Assembly: GCF_014199935.1 (NCBI RefSeq)
Contig: NZ_JACHOP010000001.1
Location: 372,001-436,000 of the forward strand
DNA from: Methylorubrum rhodinum
GTDB lineage: Bacteria; Pseudomonadota; Alphaproteobacteria; Rhizobiales; Beijerinckiaceae
Length of the DNA stretch: 64,000 bases
Reading direction: 5' to 3'
In this document: positions 46,228 to 53,175 of the stretch, in pieces
How the letters are laid out: each line of letters starts with the position of its first letter
How positions within the stretch are numbered: position 1 is the first letter of the stretch
Position numbers and translations under genes: made by a program
Notes under the pieces: model-generated
The model's database searches: none
Told to the model about the DNA's origin: nothing
What the model saw: only the letters and a program-made list of their open reading frames with translations

Positions 46228-47192
46228 GCCGGGCCATGGCCGCGGCGCCCCTTCCCTCCCCCCTCCGCGGGGGAGGGTGGCCCCCGAAGGGGGTCGGGAG
46301 AGGGGAAGCCCCACTTCCAGCGATTTCGGGTCGAGCGCGGCCAAGCGGCACCGTCGCTCCCCTCTCCCGCCCTGCATCCGCAGGGCACCCTCCCCCGCAG
46401 AGGGGGGAGGGTTTTTTCCGCGCACGCCTCCTCTTTCCGGTCGCGGTGACGGCCCTGACCCTCGTCTCCGTCGGCTCCACCGCCGCCCTCGCCCAGAACG
46501 CCGGCGGCGTCACCGGCCTGCCCGGCCTCGACGCGCTGCTGCCGCCCGGCAATGGGGCGGCGAGCGGGCGCATCATCCAGCTCGTGGCGCTGCTGACCGT
46601 GCTGTCCCTGGCGCCGGGCCTGCTCGTGATGGTGACGAGCTTCACGCGCTTCGCCGTCGCCTTCTCGTTCCTGCGCTCGGGCCTCGGGCTGCAAAGCACG
46701 CCGGCCAACCTCTTTCTCGTGTCGCTCGCCCTGTTCATGACCTTCTACGTCATGGCCCCGACCTTCGACCGCGCCTGGAACGAGGGCGTGAAGCCGCTGC
46801 AGGAGAACCGCATCGGCGAGGAGGAGGCGTTTTCCAAGATCGTCGAGCCGTTCCGGGAATTCATGACCCAACACGTGCGCCCGAAGGACCTCCAGACCTT
46901 TTCGGACTTGGCCAGCCGCAACTTTCCCAAGGCCGAGCAGGGGGAAAAGATCGACCTGCGCATCCTGATCCCGGCCTTCATGATCTCGGAACTGCGCCGC
47001 GGCTTCGAGATCGGCTTCCTGATCGTGCTGCCGTTCCTCGTCATCGACATCATCGTCTCCACCATCGTGATGTCGATGGGCATGATGATGCTGCCGCCGA
47101 CCGTGATCTCGCTACCGTTCAAGGTGCTGTTCTTCATTTTGATCGACGGGTGGAACCTGCTGGTGAGCGGGTTGGTGCGGTCGTTCTTCTGA
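46224..47192 (+). CDS. fliP: Flagellar export gate protein FliP with repeat-derived N-terminal leader
   Basis: FliP forms the core of the flagellar type III export gate in the inner membrane. The conserved part is standard: LVMVTSFTRFAVAFSFLRSG, LALFMTFYVMAPTFDRAWNE, LRILIPAFMISELRRGFEIG and the C-terminal SMGMMMLPPTVISLPFKVLF. The 322-residue frame starts at GTG 46224, overlapping the fliL stop. Residues 11-63 are encoded by a 158-base palindrome (46254-46411), and only then comes the signal peptide (about 64-90, LLFPVAVTALTLVSVGSTAA). Between the repeat and the signal there is no ATG, and the only GTG lies inside the hydrophobic core. The leader therefore seems to be translated. Confidence 0.92.
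   Translation: MSRAMAAAPLPSPLRGGGWPPKGVGRGEAPLPAISGRARPSGTVAPLSRPASAGHPPPQRGEGFFRARLLFPVAVTALTLVSVGSTAALAQNAGGVTGLPGLDALLPPGNGAASGRIIQLVALLTVLSLAPGLLVMVTSFTRFAVAFSFLRSGLGLQSTPANLFLVSLALFMTFYVMAPTFDRAWNEGVKPLQENRIGEEEAFSKIVEPFREFMTQHVRPKDLQTFSDLASRNFPKAEQGEKIDLRILIPAFMISELRRGFEIGFLIVLPFLVIDIIVSTIVMSMGMMMLPPTVISLPFKVLFFILIDGWNLLVSGLVRSFF
46254..46411. repeat. Palindromic element D inside the fliP frame
   Basis: Two 26-base arms, 46254-46279 and 46386-46411, are reverse complements with one mismatch; both are made of runs such as CCCTCCCCCCTCCGCGGGGG. Between them, GGGAGAGGGGAAGCCCC faces CTCCCCTCTCCCGCCC. All three bases of frame are respected; residues 11-63 of the fliP frame derive from it. 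Confidence 0.88.
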
Positions 47193-47207
47193 CGGCTTGC
47201 CCTGCAA

Positions 47208-47501
47208 TCAAGGCACCGGCCGCCGTGCCGTGTGCCGGAAGCGCTGCACGATGATGGCGGCGTCGGTCGTGACGTCGTCGACGAGGTAAGGATAGGAAAC
47301 GAGAGAGATGCGGCGCACGCCGGCAACCGACGTCCTGACGCCGAGTTTCGGATGCGCGCGAAGGCGCTCCAACAGATCGGTCAGCCGCGCCTCGACCTTC
47401 GCCGCGCCTTGGGGCGAGCGGGCATGGACGTAGCCGAGCGCCTCGTCGATCTGCTGAAGCGCCCGCGCCTGGAAGCGCAGGACGCGCGGGGACGAACTCA
47501 C
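47208..47501 (-). CDS. RelE/ParE-family toxin of a toxin-antitoxin module
   Basis: A 97-residue protein of the RelE/ParE fold: VLRFQARALQQIDEALGYVH at about 7-26, then LERLRAHPKLGVRTSVAGVR and ISLVSYPYLVDDVTTDAAII, followed by QRFRHTARR at the end. ParE toxins poison gyrase and RelE toxins cleave mRNA; the class cannot be settled by eye, but the C-terminal arrangement is ParE-like. Its start overlaps the antitoxin stop by 4 bases. It is convergent with fliP and stands between fliP and fliF against the flagellar direction. Confidence 0.88.
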   Translation of the reverse strand: MSSSPRVLRFQARALQQIDEALGYVHARSPQGAAKVEARLTDLLERLRAHPKLGVRTSVAGVRRISLVSYPYLVDDVTTDAAIIVQRFRHTARRPVP

Positions 47502-47725
47502 CCGCGATACTTCGCGAACACGGCCTCGACGGCTGTAGCGTCGGCGAACTCGCCCCGTTCCATCTCGCTGCGCGCTTCGAGGAGATCGGCCTCTTCGTCG
47601 GGCGTGAGCACGAGAACCTCGTCGTCCTCACCGGCATAGGCGAGCACGAGGCGCGCGATCTCGTCCTGAACGTCGGCCGGGAGCGACTGAGCGCGCTCCA
47701 TGGCCTGCTCCAGCCGCTTCGTCAT
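47498..47725 (-). CDS. Antitoxin of a ParDE-like module
   Basis: A 75-residue acidic protein starting MTKRLEQAMERAQSLPADVQ, with DEIARLVLAYAGEDDEVLVL in the middle and EMERGEFADATAVEAVFAKY at the C-terminus, the part that usually wraps the toxin. The size, acidic charge, position upstream of the toxin and 4-base overlap fit an antitoxin. The N-terminal DNA-binding fold is not clearly ribbon-helix-helix. It is divergent from fliF; the module probably represses its own promoter in the 47726-47943 gap. Confidence 0.82.
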   Translation of the reverse strand: MTKRLEQAMERAQSLPADVQDEIARLVLAYAGEDDEVLVLTPDEEADLLEARSEMERGEFADATAVEAVFAKYRG

Positions 47726-47904
47726 GCCTCGACCTCCCGCGCCGCGCATGAAGACCATCCCACTCTGAATTTTAAGGCGAGCGCCGGCCCCATGTCGATG
47801 GGATGCCCGTTCCTCCGTGTTGCCGGATCGCCCCTCCCATAGCGGCCCCCGCCGCGGCCATCCTCCGCGCAACCCCCACGCAAGGCTGACCGGCAACATG
47901 GCAC

Positions 47905-47926
47905 CCGGACCAAGGACCCGGTCCGG
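47905..47926. promoter_or_regulatory. Inverted repeat upstream of fliF
   Basis: CCGGACC and GGTCCGG are perfect complements with an 8-base spacer, 17 bases before the fliF ATG. It could be an operator for a regulator or a leader hairpin that affects fliF translation. No T-run follows. Confidence 0.3.
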
Positions 47927-47943
47927 TTCGGAATGGCCCCAGG

Positions 47944-49644
47944 ATGCCCGGTCGCGAGCAAGCCGAGAGATTGTGGAGCAACATCGTCGATCTCGGCGCG
48001 AGGCGGCTGATGGCCCTCGGGCTGGTCGGCCTGCTGGTGTTCCTGGGCGTTGGAATCGGCGCCTATTACCTGAGCCGCCCGGCGCAGGAGACGCTCTATA
48101 CGGGGCTGTCGCGCGAGGATGTCGGCCGCATCGGCGGCGTGCTCAAGGACAACGGCATCCCCTTCGACGTGTCGGCGGACGGCTCGGCCGTGCTCGTCTC
48201 CTACGGCCACACCGCCCAGGCCCGGATGCTGCTGGCGGAAAAAGGCCTGCCGCAGAGTTCGAAGTCCGGCTACGAGCTGTTCAACGATCTCGGCTCGCTC
48301 GGCATGACCTCGTTCATGCAGGAGGTGACCCGCGTCCGCGCGCTCGAAGGCGAGATCGCCCGCACGATCCAGGGCATGAAGGGCGTGCGCGCCGCCCGCG
48401 TCCATCTCGTGCTGCCCGATCGCGGCTCGTTCCGCCGCGACCAGCAGCCGGCCTCGGCCTCCGTGGTGGTGCGCACCGAGCCCGCCGACGACGTGTCGGG
48501 CGCGCAGGCCATCCGCCATCTCGTGGCCTCCGCCATCCCCGGGATGAAGCCCGACCGCGTCACCGTGATCGGCTCCGAGGGCACGGTGCTCCTGGCCGGC
48601 GACGATGCGACCACCGCGCCCACCGGCAAGATGGCGACGCTGGAAAAATCCGTCAGCCGCGAGATGCAGGACAACATCCGCCGCACGCTCGCGCCTTATC
48701 TCGGCGTCGGCAATTTCGAGGTCAGCGTCGCGACGCAGCTCAACACCGACAAGACCTCGACCAACGAGACGATCTACAACCCCGACCAGCGCGTCGAGCG
48801 CTCGGTCCGCTCCGTGCGCGAGAGCGAGAACGCCCAGAACCGCGCCAGCCAGCGCCCCACCAGCGCCCAGGAGAACCTGCCCGACCAGCGCACCCGCTCG
48901 GACGGCAACGACCAGTCGAGCAACGAGACCTCGAAGAAGGAGGATCTCACCAATTACGAGATCTCCCAGAAGACCGTGCAGACGGTGAGCGACGGCTACG
49001 CCATCCGCCGCCTCTCGGTCGCGGTGCTGGTCAACCGCTCGCGGCTGACCGCGCTCGCCGGCCCCGACGACAAGGCCGCCCTGGAGAAGCAGATCGCCGA
49101 GATCGAGGAACTGGTCGGCTCGGCCTCCGGCTTCAGCAAGGAGCGCGGCGACACGATCAAGGTTGCGGCGGTCGGCTTCGTCAACGACGGCCAGCCGCTG
49201 GAGCCGGTGCCGCCGCTCTCGGTCACCGACGTGCTGATGAAGCAGTCCGGCACGCTCATCAACGCCGCCACCATCCTCGTCGTCGCGACCCTGCTGATCT
49301 GGTTCGGCCTGCGGCCCGCCTTGCGCTCGATTCTCGCCGTGCCGGAGGCGCAGCAGGCGGAGGTCGCCGCCCTCACGGCTCCCGAGGGCGCGCCCGCGCT
49401 GGCCGCCGGGGCAGCCGTGGCCGGGCTCGTCGAGGGCGCCCCCGCGCTCGCGGCCCCCGGAGCGGTCGCCGCCGCCGGAGACTCCCAGAAACTCCTCCCG
49501 CCGGGCATGGCCGGCCTGATGGAGGAACTCGAGGACAAGATGGCCCGCTCGCCGCAGAAGCGGCTGGAGCAGCTCATCGACATCGACGAGGAGCAGGTCG
49601 CGGCCGTCCTCAAGCGCTGGCTGATGCGTGAGGAGCCGGCGTGA
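47944..49644 (+). CDS. fliF: Flagellar MS-ring protein FliF
   Basis: The 566-residue MS-ring subunit, the base on which the flagellum is built. It has an N-terminal helix at about 22-43 (LMALGLVGLLVFLGVGIGAY) and the YscJ/FliF ring-building domain, with LYTGLSREDVGRIGGVLKDN and RVRALEGEIARTIQGMKGVR then AARVHLVLPD. A charged periplasmic spacer follows, then a second helix at about 437-458 (INAATILVVATLLIWFGLRP). The C-terminal FliG-binding tail ends QLIDIDEEQVAAVLKRWLMR. It begins a second operon after the toxin-antitoxin insertion; its stop overlaps the next gene. Confidence 0.96.
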   Translation: MPGREQAERLWSNIVDLGARRLMALGLVGLLVFLGVGIGAYYLSRPAQETLYTGLSREDVGRIGGVLKDNGIPFDVSADGSAVLVSYGHTAQARMLLAEKGLPQSSKSGYELFNDLGSLGMTSFMQEVTRVRALEGEIARTIQGMKGVRAARVHLVLPDRGSFRRDQQPASASVVVRTEPADDVSGAQAIRHLVASAIPGMKPDRVTVIGSEGTVLLAGDDATTAPTGKMATLEKSVSREMQDNIRRTLAPYLGVGNFEVSVATQLNTDKTSTNETIYNPDQRVERSVRSVRESENAQNRASQRPTSAQENLPDQRTRSDGNDQSSNETSKKEDLTNYEISQKTVQTVSDGYAIRRLSVAVLVNRSRLTALAGPDDKAALEKQIAEIEELVGSASGFSKERGDTIKVAAVGFVNDGQPLEPVPPLSVTDVLMKQSGTLINAATILVVATLLIWFGLRPALRSILAVPEAQQAEVAALTAPEGAPALAAGAAVAGLVEGAPALAAPGAVAAAGDSQKLLPPGMAGLMEELEDKMARSPQKRLEQLIDIDEEQVAAVLKRWLMREEPA

Positions 49645-50405
49645 TGGAGGGCCAGATCGCCCGGCTCCTGCCCGAGATCGGGAAGGCGCCGCCCCCGGCC
49701 GCCCCGCGCGCGCCCGACTTCGACGCGGACTGGTTCCGCCCGGCACAGCGCACCAAGCCTCCGGCCGCCGCGCCGGCGCCGGCCACCGCCCCGGAGAAGA
49801 TGGCGACCGCGCCCGTCTCCGGCATCGTCGCCCCCGGCCTCGCGGCCTTCGCGCCCGTGACGCTGGCCGTCGCCCCGGCGCCGCCGTCGGAGGATCGCGA
49901 GGCGCTGATCGCGGCGGCCGAGGCGCGCGGACGCGAGGCCGGCCGGGCCGAGGCTCTGACGCAAGCCGAGGAGCGGCTCGCCGCCGAGCGTGACGCCTTC
50001 GAGGAGCGCCTCGCGCAGGCGCGCCGCGACTGGGCCGAGGGCGAGGGCGCCGCGCTCGCCGGTCAGCTCACGGCGGCCTTCGCCGGCCTCGACGCAGCAT
50101 TGTCGGAGCGCGTGGCGCGCCTGCTCGCCCCCGTCCTCACCGAATCCCTGCGCCGTCAGGCGGTCGAGGCTCTGGCGGCGGCGGTGACGCGGCTGCTCGC
50201 CGAGCCGCAGCCGGCGGCGATCTCCGTCACCGGACCCGAGGATCTGATCGCGGCGCTCTCGGCGCGGCTGTCCGGCCTGTCGGCCGCAATCGCCTTCACG
50301 GCGTCCGACGCGACCGAGGTGACCGTGAGCGCGGGCGAGACCGTGATCGAGACCGAATTGTCGGCCTGGCGCCGGCTGATCGCCGCCGCCGTGGCGGAGG
50401 CGTGA
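49641..50405 (+). CDS. FliH-like flagellar assembly protein
   Basis: A 254-residue soluble protein placed where fliH is expected, between fliF and motB. A Pro/Ala-rich N-terminus (to about 85) is followed by a long helical region EDREALIAAAEARGREAGRA then EALTQAEERLAAERDAFEER, the FliH-type stalk, and a C-terminal domain with VTVSAGETVIETELSAWRRL. FliH binds and restrains the export ATPase FliI, which is not in the window. Overall identity to FliH is low by eye, so the name rests on position and architecture. Start is GTG at 49641, with ATG next. Confidence 0.7.
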   Translation: MMEGQIARLLPEIGKAPPPAAPRAPDFDADWFRPAQRTKPPAAAPAPATAPEKMATAPVSGIVAPGLAAFAPVTLAVAPAPPSEDREALIAAAEARGREAGRAEALTQAEERLAAERDAFEERLAQARRDWAEGEGAALAGQLTAAFAGLDAALSERVARLLAPVLTESLRRQAVEALAAAVTRLLAEPQPAAISVTGPEDLIAALSARLSGLSAAIAFTASDATEVTVSAGETVIETELSAWRRLIAAAVAEA

Positions 50406-50406
50406 G

Positions 50407-51819
50407 ATGTCCGAGCACCAAGAGATCATCATCATCAAGCGCCACGGCGACCACGAGGACGGTCACCACGGCGGCGCCTGGAAGATCGCGCTCGCCGACT
50501 TCATGACGGCGATGATGGCGCTGTTCCTCGTGATGTGGCTGATCAACTCGACCAGCAAGGAGCAGAAGCAGACCATCGCCGAGTACTTCAACCCGGTGAA
50601 GCTCGCCGAGGTCACGCACGACCGGAAAGGCGTCAACGACCCGCAGGACGTGCCGAACGATCCGGCCCCCGCCGGCAAAGGCAAGGGTGGCGAGGGCAAG
50701 GGCGGCGAGGGCGAGGCCGCGGGCGCGCCGGGCAGCCGCGCGCGCGAATCCGCCCTGTTCCAGGATCCCTACGCCGTGCTGGCCAAGCTCGCGGCGGAGG
50801 CCGAGCCGGGCCCGGAGGCCGCGAGCGCCGACGCCTCCGCGCTCGAATCCGGCCAACCCGGCGTGGCCGGCGGCGAGACCGGCCGCGACCCGTTCGATCC
50901 GCTCTACTGGCAGGTGGCCGCCCTGCCGCGCCGCCGCACCGAGACTCCCGGTTCCCTCGACACCGCCGCCGCGGCCCCGTCCGAGGCGCGCCTCGATGCC
51001 GGGGCGCAAACCGGCGCGGCGCCGGCCAAGGAGACTCCCAAGGACGCGGCGAAGAAGGAAGCCGCGCGGCAGAGCCTGAACGAGGCGATGAAGGCGGCCG
51101 GCGTCCGCCTCGCCTCCGCCGAGCCGATGCCGCTCCCGAAGGAGCCCGAGCCGAAGGCGGCCGAGATGCCGGAAGCACCGGGCGAGGCCGGGCTGCCCGA
51201 CGTCAAGACGCCCGAGGCCCGGGGGGGCGATGCGAAGACGTCCGAGAGCAAGGCCCCGCAGACGAAGTCGGCGGCCATCGCGAAATCGGCGAAGGAGCCG
51301 GCCCGCGAGGCCGTCGCGGAGGCAAGGGCCAGCGACGCCAAGGCGGCCGAGACCGCGGCGATGGCGGAGTTGAAGGCCGAGATCGCCAAGGCGGTGCAGC
51401 CGCTGGCGACCGCGAGCCCGGCGCCGAACGTCGAGGTGCGCCGCACCGGCGAGGGCATCCTCATCAGCATCACCGACGAGATCAACTTCAGCATGTTCGG
51501 GATCGGCTCGGCCGAGCCGACGCCGAAGGTGGTCAAGGCGCTGGAGCGCATCGCCAAGGTGATCAACGGGCGCCCCGGCCGGATCGTCGTGCGCGGCCAT
51601 ACCGACGGGCGGCCGTTCAAGTCCGAGTCCTACGACAACTGGCGCCTGTCCTCGGCGCGTGCTCAGATGGCGTCCTACATGCTCGTGCGCGGCGGCGTCG
51701 ACGAGGCCCGCGTCGAGCGGATCGAGGGCTACGCCGACCGCCAGCCCCGCGTACCGGCCGACCCGAAGGCCGCCGAGAACCGCCGCATCGAGATCCTGCT
51801 GCGGGGGCTGCCGGAATGA
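50407..51819 (+). CDS. motB: Flagellar motor stator protein MotB
   Basis: The peptidoglycan-anchored stator subunit, 470 residues. One membrane helix spans about 28-48 (ADFMTAMMALFLVMWLINS), with the proton-accepting Asp at residue 31. The plug and linker are long and Ala/Glu/Lys-rich (about 70-340). The C-terminal OmpA-like domain binds peptidoglycan: IVVRGHTDGRPFKSESYDNW, then RLSSARAQMASYMLVRGGVD and the PKAAENRRIEILL end. The linker is longer than in E. coli MotB, as in rhizobia, where MotC and MotE also act in the periplasm. motA is not in the window. Confidence 0.95.
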   Translation: MSEHQEIIIIKRHGDHEDGHHGGAWKIALADFMTAMMALFLVMWLINSTSKEQKQTIAEYFNPVKLAEVTHDRKGVNDPQDVPNDPAPAGKGKGGEGKGGEGEAAGAPGSRARESALFQDPYAVLAKLAAEAEPGPEAASADASALESGQPGVAGGETGRDPFDPLYWQVAALPRRRTETPGSLDTAAAAPSEARLDAGAQTGAAPAKETPKDAAKKEAARQSLNEAMKAAGVRLASAEPMPLPKEPEPKAAEMPEAPGEAGLPDVKTPEARGGDAKTSESKAPQTKSAAIAKSAKEPAREAVAEARASDAKAAETAAMAELKAEIAKAVQPLATASPAPNVEVRRTGEGILISITDEINFSMFGIGSAEPTPKVVKALERIAKVINGRPGRIVVRGHTDGRPFKSESYDNWRLSSARAQMASYMLVRGGVDEARVERIEGYADRQPRVPADPKAAENRRIEILLRGLPE

Positions 51820-53132
51820 TGCGGTGGCTGTCGAACTCCTCCTTTCGCGCGCAGCCGAAGGCGGCCGAGTCGTACGCCTTCCCTCCCCCCAACGGATATC
51901 GGGCAAGCCCGATATCCGTTGGGGGGAGGGTCTTGCTCGCGCTCGTCACCCTCCTCTGCCTCGCTCTCCCGGCGGCCGCAGCCGGCGACGGACACGGCGG
52001 CCACGGCGAACCGGCCAAGCCCATCGAACCCCTTCCGGTGACGCCGCACGGGCTGCCGGTGGAGCTGGTGCGCACGCTCCAGCTGCTGCAGGACCGCATC
52101 GCCCGCGGCTCGACCCAGGCCCACCTCGCCCAGCGCCAGCTCCTCGTCCATATCGAGCAGAAGCTCGCGGAACTCGACGCCGAGACCTGGGCTGCACCCG
52201 AGAACGTGCGCGCCGTCGTCACCTTCGCGCTGGCCGGCGGCGGACCCGGCGCGCTGCGCCGCGTCCTCGGCTCGGGCAAGGTGCCGGAGGCGGAGACGCC
52301 GCTCGCCCAAGGGGCGCTCGACTATCTCCAGGGCCGGGAGAAGGACGCGCGCACCAAGCTGGCGGCGATCGATGCCCGCACGATGCCGGCGGGCCTCGCG
52401 GGGCAGCTCGCGCTCACCCAATCCGCCCTGCTGGTGCGCGAGGCGCCGGTGCGCTCGCTCGAACTGCTCGACCTCGCCCGCCTGCTGGCGCCGGGAACGC
52501 TGGTCGAGGAGGGGGCGCTGCGCCGCCAGATCTTCGTGGTGGCGCAGGGCGGCGACGCGGCGCGCTTCGAGGCGTTGTCGATCCAGTACCTGCGCCGCTT
52601 CCGCCGCTCGGTCTACGCGGGCAATTTCCGCCAGCGCTTCGCCGCCGCGCTGACCCGGCTCGACTTCGACAGCGACGGCAACCGCATCGCCAGCCTGCGG
52701 CGGATGCTCGACGAGATCGAGCCGGAGAGCCGGCGCGACCTCTACCTCCTCGTCGCCCGTGCCGGGCTGGAGCAGGGACGGCGCGAGACCGCCCTCTTCG
52801 CCGCCGAGCGCGCCGCCGGGCTGGCAGATTCGGACAGCCGCGCCGCCGCCCAGGCCCGCCTCTACCGGGGTGCGGCCTTGATCGTCGCCGACGGCCGGTT
52901 CGAGGAGGGCTACGACGCCCTGCGCAGCCTCGACCGCACCGCCTTCGTCGAGGGCGACGCCGCGCTTCTCGACGCGGCCCTCTCGGCTGCCGGCCAGATC
53001 CGCGGCCCGCTGCCGGAGGCGGTGGCCCCGCCCGCCGCCGAGACGCCCTCGACCCGCGCGGTGCCGGAGCCGCCGGCGATCGGCCGGGCCAGGGAGGCGC
53101 TGGCCCGTGCCGAGCGGGCGCTCGCCCCGTGA
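51816..53132 (+). CDS. motC: MotC-like periplasmic motility protein with repeat-derived leader
   Basis: A homologue of rhizobial MotC, a periplasmic protein that tunes MotB. The 438-residue frame starts at the ATG overlapping the motB stop. Residues 22-39 come from a perfect palindrome (51881-51930). A signal peptide follows at about 40-56 (VLLALVTLLCLALPAAAAG). The mature part is helical-repeat-like, with ELVRTLQLLQDRIARGSTQA and the conserved AGNFRQRFAAALTRLDFDSD. A TTG right after the palindrome, with GGGAGGG upstream, could start a leaderless version; the start is therefore uncertain. fliK follows after 43 bases. Confidence 0.85.
   Translation: MMRWLSNSSFRAQPKAAESYAFPPPNGYRASPISVGGRVLLALVTLLCLALPAAAAGDGHGGHGEPAKPIEPLPVTPHGLPVELVRTLQLLQDRIARGSTQAHLAQRQLLVHIEQKLAELDAETWAAPENVRAVVTFALAGGGPGALRRVLGSGKVPEAETPLAQGALDYLQGREKDARTKLAAIDARTMPAGLAGQLALTQSALLVREAPVRSLELLDLARLLAPGTLVEEGALRRQIFVVAQGGDAARFEALSIQYLRRFRRSVYAGNFRQRFAAALTRLDFDSDGNRIASLRRMLDEIEPESRRDLYLLVARAGLEQGRRETALFAAERAAGLADSDSRAAAQARLYRGAALIVADGRFEEGYDALRSLDRTAFVEGDAALLDAALSAAGQIRGPLPEAVAPPAAETPSTRAVPEPPAIGRAREALARAERALAP
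51881..51930. repeat. Perfect palindromic element E inside the motC frame
   Basis: Two exact 24-base arms around the loop AA. The left arm begins CCCTCCCCCCAACGG and the right arm ends CCGTTGGGGGGAGGG. It encodes FPPPNGYRASPISVGGR in the motC frame. Such a perfect repeat suggests recent insertion or selection for pairing. Confidence 0.92.
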
Positions 53133-53175
53133 ACCCGAACGACTTCCACGCCCGAAGGTGGACCGTCCCCGCGTG

